Source: Corynebacterium kefirresidentii
GTDB taxonomy: Bacteria; Actinomycetota; Actinomycetes; Mycobacteriales; Mycobacteriaceae
NCBI GenBank assembly: GCA_002154655.1
Contig: NGUZ01000001.1
Location: forward strand, 515,518 to 579,517
DNA: 64,000 nt
Reading direction: 5' to 3'
Below are positions 46,599-55,995 of the stretch, in pieces. Below the pieces are notes generated by a model. That model was not told where the DNA came from. It searched no databases and was given only the letters and a program-made list of their open reading frames with translations. Every line of letters begins with the position of its first letter. Positions within the stretch are counted from its first letter, which is position 1. Position numbers and translations under genes: made by a program.

Positions 46599-47228
46599 AT
46601 GGCAATCGACTGGTCGCTTTACCTTGTCACCGATCCAGATCTGGCAGGCGGGCGAGAAAACGTGGTTCGCATCGTGAAGGAAGCTGTACGCGGTGGGGTT
46701 AGCGTCGTCCAGCTGCGGGATAAGGAAGCTAGTGATGAGCAGATTGAACACACCGCCCGGGAACTGCTGGCCGTACTCGGCGATGTACCGCTTTTTATCA
46801 ATGACCGCGTGGAGGTAGCAGCAAAGCTTGGCTGCCATCTACACATTGGTCAAGATGACATGGCCTTCCGGGAAGCCCGAAGGATGCTGTCCGATGAGCA
46901 ACTTATCGGCTTGTCCATTGGCAATCACGCCGAACTTGCTGCTATTTCGGATGATACCCGCCCGGATGTCATCGGTATTGGCCCTGTGTATTCGACGAAC
47001 ACGAAGAAGAACGCCCCGGCGGGGATGGGGCCAGATGCAGCAGCGGCCCTCGCCCGCGCCGCACGGGAACGCGGCATAGATTCCGTCGCCATCGGCGGCA
47101 TTAAAGACCATAACGCGCACGAGCTGGCGGGAAGCGACTTTGCCGGCATTTGCGTAGTCAGCGACATCATGGCGGCCAAGGATCCTGCAGCAGCAGCCGC
47201 CCGACTAAAGGAGGCTTTCCATGGCTAA
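46599..47228 (+). CDS. thiE: Thiamin-phosphate synthase
   Basis: Joins HMP-PP and thiazole-P to thiamin monophosphate. The 209-residue (beta/alpha)8 protein has VQLRDKEASDEQI, FINDRVEVAA, HIGQDDM and VIGIGPVYSTNTKKNAP, the diphosphate and thiazole sites. ATG 46599 follows the thiM stop directly. The downstream thiD/tenA starts eight bases before its end, so all three are coupled. Confidence 0.95.
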   Translation: MAIDWSLYLVTDPDLAGGRENVVRIVKEAVRGGVSVVQLRDKEASDEQIEHTARELLAVLGDVPLFINDRVEVAAKLGCHLHIGQDDMAFREARRMLSDEQLIGLSIGNHAELAAISDDTRPDVIGIGPVYSTNTKKNAPAGMGPDAAAALARAARERGIDSVAIGGIKDHNAHELAGSDFAGICVVSDIMAAKDPAAAAARLKEAFHG

Positions 47229-48756
47229 GGGAATCTATCCCCGCGTTCTGTCCATCGCTGGTACTGATCCCACGGGCGGAGCGGGCATCCAGGCTGACCT
47301 AAAGTCCATTGCCGCTGCGGGCGGGTATGGCATGAACGTGGTGACAGCCTTGGTAGCCCAAAACACCCAGGGTGTCCGCAGCGTACATGTCCCACCAGTG
47401 GACTTTCTACAAGAACAGCTAGATGCGGTCATTGACGATGTGGAAATAGACGCGGTAAAGATTGGCATGCTTGCTGACGCCGCCATCACCGCCAAGGTCG
47501 CAGATTTCCTACGTCGCCTGCCGGACGATGTTCCCGTGGTCTTGGATCCGGTCATGGTGGCTACCAGCGGAGATAGGCTGCTGGAGCAGGAAGCCGAACA
47601 AGCCGTGCGAGATCTGTGTTCCCAGGTGGATATCATCACCCCAAACTTGAAGGAATTGGCTGTTCTCACCAACACCGAGGAGGCAGGCGACCTCGAGCAG
47701 GCCATCGCCACCGCTAAACTGTGGGCGAAGGAAGCTTCTACTGCAGTTGTGGTCAAGGGCGGTCACCTCGATTCCGATATCGCAGACAATGCGGTAGTGA
47801 ATCCGGATGGGTCCGTTCACCGCGTCTCCTCGAGCCGGGTGGACACGAAGAATACGCACGGCACAGGTTGCTCCCTCTCCTCTGCTCTGGCTACCCGGCT
47901 TGGAGCCGGCGATAGCCACACCGCAGCGCTCACGTGGTCCACCCACTGGCTGCACGAAGCCATTGTTCACGCGGATGCGCTCCAGGTGGGCAAAGGGCAC
48001 GGTCCCGTGGACCACCTGCACCGCTCGCAGCGCCTCATGCGGGCGGCCTCTACCCTGCCGCAGCCCTACCTGTCCGGCAGCTTGAAGGAACCAGAAAACG
48101 TCGAGCAGCCCCGCGTTCCTGCGGCCGGACCACACACGCAACGTCTGTGGAACTTGGCGGGAAATCACTGGGAGGCTATCAAGGCTCTGCCCTTTATTCG
48201 GGCATTGGGAACAGGCGCTTTGGATAAAGAAGCCTTTGGGTTCTATCTCGACCAAGATGCCCAGTACCTCAACGCCTACTCCAAGGCCTTGGCGCGCCTA
48301 GCCAGCCTAGCCCCTGCAGCGGCACAGCAACTGCACTGGGCCGAAGGAGCGCATGATTGCTTGGCGGTTGAGGCCGAGCTGCACCGCGGCTGGCTGCAAG
48401 AGGGCATCACTACCGCAGCTTCTAGGGTTACTAGCGCCTATACGGACTTCCTTATCCGTTCAACTCATACGGATGACTACGTGGTAGGCGCTGCGGCGGT
48501 ATTGCCCTGCTACTGGCTTTATGCAGAGGTAGGCCTACACCTCGCAGATTTCGATTCCCCAGAACATCCCTATCACTCCTGGCTATCCATGTACGGCGGT
48601 GAAGACTTCCTCAACGGAGTCCGCGCCAGCCTCGACATTGTCGAGCAGGCTCTCAGCGGAGCGGATGAGCGCACTCGTACACGGGCCGAGCGCGCCTACA
48701 TCACAGCGAGCCACCATGAGGTAGATTTCTTCGACCAAGCCGATAGGCGCTTTTAG
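47221..48756 (+). CDS. thiD: ThiD-TenA fusion protein
   Basis: A 511-residue bifunctional protein. Residues ~1-265 are HMP/HMP-P kinase (ThiD), with SIAGTDPTGGAGIQADL, VLDPVMVATSGD and GTGCSLSSALA. Residues ~300-511 are TenA/thiaminase II, with catalytic Cys in VLPCYWLYAEVG and Glu in HHEVDFFDQA. A Gln/Pro linker joins them. The first domain phosphorylates HMP; the second salvages HMP from degraded thiamin (aminopyrimidine hydrolysis). It overlaps thiE by eight bases and converges on the SAM methyltransferase with a four-base overlap. Confidence 0.93.
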   Translation: MAKGIYPRVLSIAGTDPTGGAGIQADLKSIAAAGGYGMNVVTALVAQNTQGVRSVHVPPVDFLQEQLDAVIDDVEIDAVKIGMLADAAITAKVADFLRRLPDDVPVVLDPVMVATSGDRLLEQEAEQAVRDLCSQVDIITPNLKELAVLTNTEEAGDLEQAIATAKLWAKEASTAVVVKGGHLDSDIADNAVVNPDGSVHRVSSSRVDTKNTHGTGCSLSSALATRLGAGDSHTAALTWSTHWLHEAIVHADALQVGKGHGPVDHLHRSQRLMRAASTLPQPYLSGSLKEPENVEQPRVPAAGPHTQRLWNLAGNHWEAIKALPFIRALGTGALDKEAFGFYLDQDAQYLNAYSKALARLASLAPAAAQQLHWAEGAHDCLAVEAELHRGWLQEGITTAASRVTSAYTDFLIRSTHTDDYVVGAAAVLPCYWLYAEVGLHLADFDSPEHPYHSWLSMYGGEDFLNGVRASLDIVEQALSGADERTRTRAERAYITASHHEVDFFDQADRRF

Positions 48757-49355
48757 GCCAGAAGGTCCGACCCCGGACGCGAAAGGACGGCGACGAGGAA
48801 GGTGGAATGCTCCGAGAATAGCTTCATGTCCCACGAGGAGAAGGTGAAGTCGACTCGGTAGCCCACCTTCTGCGCCATATCAAGAAAGTCGGAGAACTCC
48901 CAGCCCCGGCCCTCGCCGAAGCCGGTGACCAGGCGACCACCTGGTTTGAGAGAATTAAAGATATTGCGCAAAGCGGGCTCGCGGCCTTCTTTTGCTAGAA
49001 AGCCCATCACATTGCCGGCAGACACGGCGATATCAAAGGGGCCTTCCGGCACCTCTTCCTCGCACAGGTCTCCAACGAACCAGTGGCCGTCCGGAAAGTC
49101 GTGCTCTGCGTGCTCAATAAGAATGGGATCTACATCGACTCCCACGACGCTGTGCCCGCGGCGAAGCAATTCGCCACCGACTCGGCCAGTGCCGCAGCCT
49201 GCGTCGAGGATGGTGGAGTTGCGCTCGACCATGGCATCAATAAGCCGGGCCTCGCCATTGATGTCCTTGCCTTGTGCGGCAAGCAGCTTCCATTTGCGGG
49301 CAAAATTATGGGAGTGCTCGGGATTAGCTTCGGTTACTTCTTTCCACGTAGGCAT
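48753..49355 (-). CDS. Class I SAM-dependent methyltransferase
   Basis: A 200-residue protein of the methyltransferase 25/11 type. The motif I loop is ILDAGCGTGRVGGEL, motif II VVGVDVD, and a third block FDIAVSAGNVMGFL. The substrate is unknown. ATG 49355 is set by a perfect TATAAT (49363-49368, minus strand) exactly seven bases upstream, which makes a leaderless mRNA; the frame extends to 49439 but overlaps the corA leader. The C-terminus is Phe/Ser-rich and may hold a lipophilic substrate. Confidence 0.85.
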   Translation of the reverse strand: MPTWKEVTEANPEHSHNFARKWKLLAAQGKDINGEARLIDAMVERNSTILDAGCGTGRVGGELLRRGHSVVGVDVDPILIEHAEHDFPDGHWFVGDLCEEEVPEGPFDIAVSAGNVMGFLAKEGREPALRNIFNSLKPGGRLVTGFGEGRGWEFSDFLDMAQKVGYRVDFTFSSWDMKLFSEHSTFLVAVLSRPGSDLLA

Positions 49356-49362
49356 AGATTCG

Positions 49363-49368
49363 ATTATA
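49363..49368 (-). promoter_or_regulatory. Perfect TATAAT leaderless promoter
   Basis: The consensus -10 for the 48753 methyltransferase is exactly seven bases before its ATG and settles that start. Confidence 0.7.
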
Positions 49369-49463
49369 TTACCCGCCTTCGGTGTAAGATTTAGCCGCTG
49401 CATAAAATCGCCGTCGAATTTTTGCGAACTTGTCCGCACTACCGCGCAAAGGAGGCTGAAACG

Positions 49464-50537
49464 ATGCCATCCGTACCTTCACCCTTTAGGGGCCGCAAGA
49501 AACCCGAGCCTCCAAGTAAGCCCACCTCCCTGCCGGTACCGCCGGAACGCGCGATTGAACACTGCCGCGTCTTTGTGGATGGCGAGGCGCTTCCCGGGGA
49601 GTATTCCACCAGCTCCGCGCTGGAAGCCATAGAGGAATACGGCCGCGGTTTTATTTGGGTGGGCCTCCATGAGCCCTACGAGTCCCAAATGACCAAAGTG
49701 GCCTCACAGTTTGGCATCCACGAACTCATCGTGGAAGACGCAGTTATGGCTCACCAGCGTCCCAAACTCGAACGCTACGATGACCAGCTCTTCGTCGTCG
49801 CCCGCTCCGTGAACTATCGCGACCACGATGAAGTAACGGATAAGCGCCAGATCATTTCCACCGGTGAGATCCAGATGATCATGGGCTCCAACTTCATCAT
49901 TACCGTGCGCCACGGGGCAAAGCTTCCCAACTTGGCCTACACGGTGGAAGATGAGCAGGATCTGGTGGAGCTTGGCCCGGTGGCTATGGCCTGGAAGATC
50001 CTGGATATGATGGTGGACCGTTACTCGGAGATCTCTCGTCTCATCAGCATTGAGGTCGATGAGCTGGAAGAAGAAATCTTTACCCCTAACCTCAAGTTTG
50101 ATGTAGACCGAATTTACATGTTCAAGCGCGAGGTGCTGGAGATGAAGCATGCCATCGACCCACTGTCGGTGGCGCTTAAATCCATGGTTTCTGATCACAA
50201 GGATCTGATTTCTAAGCAATTGCGCTCGTATCTGCGCGACGTCAACGACCACGAGCTCGTAGTCAAGGACCAGGTCTCCAGCTTCGATGAGCGCCTTACC
50301 TCGCTTATCGATGCCTCGGTGGCCAAGGTAACCATGCAACAAAACTCAGATATGCGCACCATTTCCGCAGTCGTTGGCATGTGGGCCGCACCCACCCTGG
50401 TGGCAGGTATCTACGGTATGAACTTCGACATCATGCCGGAGCTGCATTGGGCTTTGGGCTACCCCATGGCGATTGTCATCATGGTCTTGGTCGTTCTCGG
50501 GCTCTGGGCCTGGTTCCGAAAGAACCACTGGCTCTAA
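49464..50537 (+). CDS. CorA family Mg2+/Co2+ transporter
   Basis: A 357-residue pentameric channel protein. A cytoplasmic N-terminal domain of about 290 residues precedes two C-terminal membrane helices with the GMN signature in YGMNFDIMPEL. The terminal KNHWL tail is typical. AAAGGAGG (49448-49455) is eight bases before ATG 49464; a longer frame from 49422 has no such site. Divergent from the methyltransferase. Confidence 0.92.
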   Translation: MPSVPSPFRGRKKPEPPSKPTSLPVPPERAIEHCRVFVDGEALPGEYSTSSALEAIEEYGRGFIWVGLHEPYESQMTKVASQFGIHELIVEDAVMAHQRPKLERYDDQLFVVARSVNYRDHDEVTDKRQIISTGEIQMIMGSNFIITVRHGAKLPNLAYTVEDEQDLVELGPVAMAWKILDMMVDRYSEISRLISIEVDELEEEIFTPNLKFDVDRIYMFKREVLEMKHAIDPLSVALKSMVSDHKDLISKQLRSYLRDVNDHELVVKDQVSSFDERLTSLIDASVAKVTMQQNSDMRTISAVVGMWAAPTLVAGIYGMNFDIMPELHWALGYPMAIVIMVLVVLGLWAWFRKNHWL

Positions 50538-50560
50538 TCCCTCCGGTACGCTCGTGCACT

Positions 50561-51726
50561 ATGAGTGATATCACTGTTTACGGCGCTACCGGGCTGGTCG
50601 GCCAATTGGTGGCGCGCTACCTTGCCTCGATTAACGCGCCCTCTGTGACTCTGGCCGGCCGGAACCGACCGGTGCTAGCCGCGCTGCGCGATGAACTCAA
50701 TCAGCACTGGGACATCGCCATCGCCGCCGCCGATGATGCCGACGATGTGGAGCACATGGTGGAACATACCAAGGTACTAATCACCGTGGTCGGACCCTAC
50801 AGCCTTTATGGGGATAACGTCGTTGCCGCCTGCGCGCGCCATGGCGTAGATTATGTTGACCTGTGCGGTGAGGTTCCCTTTATTCGCCGCAGCATCGATT
50901 CCCACCATGCCGTGGCCGAATCTACAGGTGCGCGCATCGTTCATTCCTGCGGCTTCGATTCCGTGCCTTCAGATATCGGGATGCTCAACCTTTATAAGGC
51001 CGCAGCAAAGCCTTTTGCGCGGGTTGAAATGGTCGTAGACAAGCTGAAAGGCGGGATCTCGCCGGGCACCATCGAATCTTCCCTGCAGGTCTCGCTCGCT
51101 GCGCACGCCGATAAGGGAGTTGCCCGCAACCTGCATAATCCTTATTCCCTCGATCCAGATCCGAAGGCTGGTCCACGCTTGGAAGGACTCCAACGGGACT
51201 TTGAGGTCAAAGAGTTGGATGGCGTTGGCTGGGTGGGTCCATTTTTCATGTCCATGTTCAATACCCGCGTGGTGCGCCGCTCCAACGCTCTGCTTGGGCG
51301 GGCGTGGGGCAAGCGCTTTTTTATAAGGAAGCATGGTTTGCGGGGGCCGGACTAGTCGGTCGCGCACGTGCCTATGGATTGGCACTCACTACCAAGCTGC
51401 TGTTTGATGGCACCCAATCACGCTTGCGCCCGGTGGTGGAAAAGGTCCTGCCCACGCCTGGGCTTGAGGGCGCGCATTTCCAAGTCAGCCACCACGGCGT
51501 GACTGAGGACGGCGAGCGCTGGCTTGCAACCGTCTCAGCGCAGGGGGACCCCGGCTACGAGGTTACCGCCATGATGCTGAGCCAGGCTGCACTCTGCCTA
51601 CTCGAATCGCGCGCCGACTCTGACCGCACAGGAGGCGTACTTACCCCGGCCACCGGACTAGCTGAGCCGTATTTGGAACGGCTATCCTCCCAAGGGATGT
51701 CCTTTACTGCCGAGCGGGTGAGCTAA
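50561..51726 (+). pseudogene. Saccharopine-dehydrogenase-like reductase, frameshifted
   Basis: Two frames together encode a 388-residue protein of the trans-acting enoyl reductase/saccharopine-dehydrogenase-like family. The N-terminal TVYGATGLVGQLVARYL is an NAD(P) Rossmann motif, followed by VGPYSLYGDNVVAACARHG and HSCGFDSVPSDIG. The first frame stops at 51355. The second carries the expected continuation FYKEAWFAGAGLVGRARAYG to 51726. The switch falls in a run of six T at 51317-51322; seven T would restore the frame. This is either a true mutation, phase variation or an assembly error. TACGCT (50547-50552) eight bases before the ATG suggests a leaderless start. Confidence 0.85.
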
Positions 51727-52169
51727 CGCAAAATCATGGTGCGCAAAGTGGTGCGGGCAATGAGCTCCCCGCCCTGGCGCATCTCAACGCTCCACAGGTG
51801 GGTGCGCCCACCAAGCTGCACTGGTGTGGCCACAGCCTCCAGTTCCCCCTGTCCCGTAGAGCGGATAAAGTCGCTGGAATTATTCACTCCTACTGCGGGG
51901 GCGTCGGCAGCCACCACGCTCGCGATGGAGGCCACGGTTTCTGCAATGGAACAGTACAGCCCGCCATTGGCCACTCCCCAGGGCTGATGATGTTCGGGCT
52001 TAACCTGCAGTTTCGCGCGCGCCTCGCGCGGGCCTATATGGGTAAATTGCAGCCCTATCAATTCCGCAAGGCCGCCATTGAGGGCATTAAGTGACGCCAG
52101 TTCTTCTGCAGTGAGTACCCGCGTATGAGCGAGGTGAAGCAAGTCATTGAGTTTCTGCGTATCCGACAT
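51723..52169 (-). CDS. PaaI-family hotdog thioesterase
   Basis: A 148-residue single-domain hotdog protein. The PEHHQPWGVANGGLYCSIAE motif, with the conserved Asn-Gly-Gly at the active-site helix, and VGVNNSSDFIRS are typical of PaaI/YdiI acyl-CoA thioesterases. The substrate is unknown. ATG 52169 follows TAGGCT (52178-52183, minus strand) by eight bases, a leaderless pattern; the longer frame to 52205 is rejected. It is divergent from gnd. It converges on the frameshifted reductase with four bases overlap. Confidence 0.87.
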   Translation of the reverse strand: MSDTQKLNDLLHLAHTRVLTAEELASLNALNGGLAELIGLQFTHIGPREARAKLQVKPEHHQPWGVANGGLYCSIAETVASIASVVAADAPAVGVNNSSDFIRSTGQGELEAVATPVQLGGRTHLWSVEMRQGGELIARTTLRTMILR

Positions 52170-52228
52170 AGTCCACCAGCCTAGCCATTGATGACAGCAC
52201 CGCATCCCAGTGACGTAGGATAGGCAGC

Positions 52229-53680
52229 ATGACTGATAAGAATGAACTTGCTCAAATTGGCGTCGTGGGATTGGCGGTCATGGGATCTAATTTGGCCCGT
52301 AACTTTGCCCGCAACGGCAATACCGTAGCGGTCTACAACCGCAGCCCTGAAAAGACCCATGCGCTCATTGAGGCTCACGGTGAGGAAGGCAATTTCGTGC
52401 CTTCGGAGACCATCGAGGACTTCGTGGCTTCTTTGGAGCGCCCACGCAAGGCAATCATCATGGTTAAGGCTGGCAAGGCCACCGATGCGGTCATCGATCA
52501 GCTGGCTGAGGCCATGGATGAGGGCGATGTCATTATTGATGGCGGTAACGCGCTGTTCACGGACACCATTCGCCGCGAGAAGGACGTAGCCGCCCGCGGC
52601 AAGCACTTTGTGGGTGCTGGCATCTCTGGCGGCGAGGAGGGTGCGCTCAACGGCCCGGCCATCATGCCTGGTGGACCGAAGGAATCCTGGGAGACTCTTG
52701 GCCCGATTCTTGAGTCCATCGCCGCCAATGTTGATGGCACTCCATGCGTTACCCACATTGGTCCAGATGGCGCCGGCCACTTTGTAAAGATGGTCCACAA
52801 TGGTATCGAATACGCCGATATGCAGGTCATCGGCGAGGCTTATCAGCTGCTGCGCTACGGCGCAGGCATGGAGCCGGCCGAGATCGCAGAGGTATTCCGC
52901 GAATGGAACTCGGGCGACCTTGACTCCTATCTCATTGAGATCACCGCTGAGGTTTTGGCCCAAAAGGATCCGGAGACTGGTGCCCCGCTTGTCGACGTCA
53001 TCATGGACGCCGCCGGCCAAAAGGGCACCGGCCGCTGGACTGCCATCAACGGCTTGGAGCTCGGTGTTCCCATTACCGGCATCGCTGAATCGGTCTTCGC
53101 CCGCGCGCTTTCCTCCTCCACCGCTCAGCGCAGCGCTGCCCAAGAAGGCCAGCTGCCTGCCGGCACTATCAAGGAGCTGGACGTGGACAAATCCGAGTTT
53201 ATTGAAGACGTGCGCCGCGCCCTTTATGCAGCCAAGCTCATTGCTTACTCCCAAGGCTTCGATGAGATCAAGGCTGGATCCGAGGAATTCGGATGGGATG
53301 TGGACCCTCGCGACCTAGCTACTATCTGGCGTGGCGGCTGCATCATCCGGGCCAAGTTCCTGGATCGCATCCGCGCAGCCTACGACAAAAATGCAGACCT
53401 TCCTGCCCTCATCCTCGATCCTTACTTCAAGGGTGAGCTGGAAGACCTCATCGATCCGTGGCGCCGAGTAGTCGTTGCTGCCACTCAGCTGGGCCTACCG
53501 GCCCCAGTCTTTGCCTCTTCCCTCTCCTATTATGACAGCCTGCGCGCCGAGCGCCTTCCCGCCGCCCTGATTCAAGGCCAGCGCGATTTCTTCGGCGCGC
53601 ACACCTTCAAGCGCACCGATAAGCCAGGTACCTTCCACATCGAGTGGTCTGGAGACCGCAGCTTGACCCAAACCGACTAG
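52229..53680 (+). CDS. gnd: 6-phosphogluconate dehydrogenase
   Basis: Decarboxylating dehydrogenase of the pentose phosphate pathway, making ribulose-5-P and NADPH. The 483-residue protein has GVVGLAVMGSNLARNFARNG (NADP site), the catalytic GGPAIMPGG, Lys and Asn in HFVKMVHNGIEYADMQ and the C-terminal SLSYYDSLRAERLP signature. TAGGAT (52216-52221) is seven bases before the ATG, so it is probably leaderless. The long form with the dimer-swapping tail. Confidence 0.97.
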   Translation: MTDKNELAQIGVVGLAVMGSNLARNFARNGNTVAVYNRSPEKTHALIEAHGEEGNFVPSETIEDFVASLERPRKAIIMVKAGKATDAVIDQLAEAMDEGDVIIDGGNALFTDTIRREKDVAARGKHFVGAGISGGEEGALNGPAIMPGGPKESWETLGPILESIAANVDGTPCVTHIGPDGAGHFVKMVHNGIEYADMQVIGEAYQLLRYGAGMEPAEIAEVFREWNSGDLDSYLIEITAEVLAQKDPETGAPLVDVIMDAAGQKGTGRWTAINGLELGVPITGIAESVFARALSSSTAQRSAAQEGQLPAGTIKELDVDKSEFIEDVRRALYAAKLIAYSQGFDEIKAGSEEFGWDVDPRDLATIWRGGCIIRAKFLDRIRAAYDKNADLPALILDPYFKGELEDLIDPWRRVVVAATQLGLPAPVFASSLSYYDSLRAERLPAALIQGQRDFFGAHTFKRTDKPGTFHIEWSGDRSLTQTD

Positions 53681-53697
53681 ATTCGTATTGCTTTGAT

Positions 53698-53717
53698 GGG
53701 GCCCTTCGGGGCCCTTT
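53698..53717 (+). terminator. Terminator after gnd
   Basis: GGGCCC (53699-53704) pairs GGGCCC (53709-53714) around TTCG, followed by TTT. Confidence 0.75.
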
Positions 53718-53785
53718 CCCATATTTAGCAGGCGCTTCCACACGAATGCGGCGATCCGCCTTACTGCCGATAGTATGGGTAAACA

Positions 53786-55087
53786 ATGACTACCTTTGCC
53801 GATCTCGGCTTACCCCAGCGCCTAGTGCACGTATTGCGTGACCAAGGCATCACCGAACCATTTCCCATCCAAAGCGCCGCGATTCCCGACGTCCTCGCGG
53901 GCAAAGATGTACTCGGCCGCGGCCCTACCGGTTCCGGAAAGACCTTTACCTTCGGTTTACCCATGCTCGCGCGCCTTGCCGGAACGGGTGCTTCCAAGCC
54001 CGCTCATCCCCGTGCGCTCATTCTTGCGCCAACTCGGGAGTTGGCCACCCAGATTTACCAGCGTCTTGATGAACCTGCGGCAACGCTTGGCTTGAGAGTT
54101 CTCGCCGTGGTGGGTGGAGTAAATATCAATCACCATATCCGCTCGCTGGCACGTCCCGTCGATGTTCTCGTCGCCACCCCTGGCCGCGCCCAGGATCTCA
54201 TAAACCAGGGAAAGCTGCATTTGGATGCGGTCCGCATCACCACCCTTGATGAGGCCGACCAAATGGCCGATATGGGCTTTCTACCCCAGGTACGCAAACT
54301 CCTGCGGTTGACCCCAGCAACAGGTCAGCGATTGCTGTTTTCGGCGACCCTCGACGGGGACGTCAATAAGCTAGTGGAGCAATTCCTCCACGATCCTTTT
54401 GTCCACTCCACCGCTCCGGTTCAAGCTGCTGTGGACTCCATGTCCCATCATCTCTTTTTCGTCGGTGACCGTCCGGCGCGGAATGAAGTAGCCTTGCGAA
54501 TTGCTGCTCGCCAGGGCAAAACCATCATGTTCATGCGTACGAAACACGGGGTGGATAGGCAAGTCAAAAAGCTGCGCCGTGCTGGCATCAATGCTTATCC
54601 GCTACATGGAGATAAGGGGCAAGGCGCGCGCACCCGCGCCATCGAGGGCTTTAGCGATGGCAGCGTACCCGTGCTGGTTGCCACCGATATTGCCGCGCGC
54701 GGTATCGATGTTGCGGATGTTTCCCTCGTCGTTCATATCGATCCACCCGCAGAACACAAGGCATATCTCCATCGCGCTGGGCGCACGGCACGTGGCGGCG
54801 CGGCGGGGACCGTCGTTACTTTGGTCATGGATGAACAACGCGAGGAAGTATCCGCGCTTATTAGCAAAGCAGGGGTCACAGCTACTGAGCACGATATTTC
54901 TAGCCGCGATAATCCCGCAGGTGCACCTGTGCTCAAGGAGGTAACGGGTGCTCGCAAACCGAATGGTCCCGCCCTTCCCCCGCCTGGGCAGGCCACGCCC
55001 CAGAACCAAGCGAAGCCCGCAAAGAAGAGATCCCCATCTCAACGCCGCCGCCCAGGTAGTAGAAACACCCGCCGCCGCGGCCGCTAA
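53786..55087 (+). CDS. DEAD-box RNA helicase
   Basis: A 433-residue superfamily 2 helicase. The Q motif is TEPFPIQSAAIPD, motif I GPTGSGKT, Ia PTRELATQI, II DEADQMADMG, III SATLD and VI HRAGRTARGG, so this is a DEAD-box protein. The C-terminal ~45 residues are basic and rich in Pro, Gln and Arg, with an RRRPGSRNTRRRGR-type end. Likely acts in ribosome assembly or mRNA turnover. TAGTAT (53771-53776) lies nine bases before the ATG, slightly far for a leaderless start. The downstream gene begins 19 bases later. Confidence 0.93.
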   Translation: MTTFADLGLPQRLVHVLRDQGITEPFPIQSAAIPDVLAGKDVLGRGPTGSGKTFTFGLPMLARLAGTGASKPAHPRALILAPTRELATQIYQRLDEPAATLGLRVLAVVGGVNINHHIRSLARPVDVLVATPGRAQDLINQGKLHLDAVRITTLDEADQMADMGFLPQVRKLLRLTPATGQRLLFSATLDGDVNKLVEQFLHDPFVHSTAPVQAAVDSMSHHLFFVGDRPARNEVALRIAARQGKTIMFMRTKHGVDRQVKKLRRAGINAYPLHGDKGQGARTRAIEGFSDGSVPVLVATDIAARGIDVADVSLVVHIDPPAEHKAYLHRAGRTARGGAAGTVVTLVMDEQREEVSALISKAGVTATEHDISSRDNPAGAPVLKEVTGARKPNGPALPPPGQATPQNQAKPAKKRSPSQRRRPGSRNTRRRGR

Positions 55088-55106
55088 GACAAGGAGGAAT
55101 GCCCTC

Positions 55107-55955
55107 GTGCACACTTTGAGCCCGGATGATTGGCAAGCTCAGCTGCAACAACACGAAAAGCAAGCCACCGACCGCTTAGAGCGTTTCCGCCACCCTGGCA
55201 GCTACCATCCTGTCTTCGATTTTCTCTTTGAGTACTACCCCGTCCGGCCTTCCCACTTGAAGCGTTGGCACCCGGGTGTAGGAATAGCGCTAGAAGGCAC
55301 TCCCCCACACGCCGAATGGCGCGACTACCACGCCACCCCAGACGGCGTAACCGTCGATGTGGCTGGCTTTCTACAACGCCGCGGTAGCTCGGTTCGTTAT
55401 ATCTCGAATCTACTTCGTTGCTCGGCAAGCAACCCCGCCCACTTTGACTGCTTTGGCCTGCACGAATGGGCGATGGTTTACCACACAGACACCCCACGCC
55501 ATTCGCTTCCTTTGCGCCTAGGTGCAGAAGGCACAAACCGAGTTGTGGATGAACACTCAATCAAGTGCTCCCACTACGATGCCTTCCGTTTCTTTACCCC
55601 ACCAGCTCGTCCGCTTAACCTCACCGTGCTGCACCGCGAAGACCAGCCCGCAAATGACCAAGCGGGCTGCGTACACGTCACGATGGATCTTTATAAATGG
55701 GCGTGGAAGCTGGGCCCTCTGGTTCCTGGCAAGCTATTCCTTGAGTGCCTGGATCTGGCGATTAAAGCACGCATCCTAGACATGGAGGCCTCTCCTTATG
55801 ACTGCCGTGACTGGGGTCTCGGAGTAGTGCCCATCGAAACCCCTGAAGGCAAAGCCGAATATGTCTCTCGGCAGCGTTCCCTGGCGCAGAAGGCCGAACC
55901 GCTGCGAGCCAGGCTTGTCGCTGTGATAGATCAGTCACTCGCCCCGCTACAATAA
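55107..55955 (+). CDS. Conserved protein, annotated as 3-methyladenine glycosylase
   Basis: A 282-residue actinobacterial protein with Trp- and His-rich segments (KRWHPGVGIALEGTPPHAEW, FDCFGLHEWAMVYHTD). Homologues are labelled 3-methyladenine DNA glycosylase, but I see no helix-hairpin-helix or catalytic Asp of a classical glycosylase, so the function is unproved. GTG 55107 has AAGGAGG (55091-55097) nine bases upstream; the frame reaches back into the helicase but is rejected. It looks co-transcribed with the helicase, 19 bases apart. Confidence 0.7.
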   Translation: MHTLSPDDWQAQLQQHEKQATDRLERFRHPGSYHPVFDFLFEYYPVRPSHLKRWHPGVGIALEGTPPHAEWRDYHATPDGVTVDVAGFLQRRGSSVRYISNLLRCSASNPAHFDCFGLHEWAMVYHTDTPRHSLPLRLGAEGTNRVVDEHSIKCSHYDAFRFFTPPARPLNLTVLHREDQPANDQAGCVHVTMDLYKWAWKLGPLVPGKLFLECLDLAIKARILDMEASPYDCRDWGLGVVPIETPEGKAEYVSRQRSLAQKAEPLRARLVAVIDQSLAPLQ

Positions 55956-55995
55956 GCCACTAACAACGGCAGTTTGCTTGGGAGGAACACACCAC

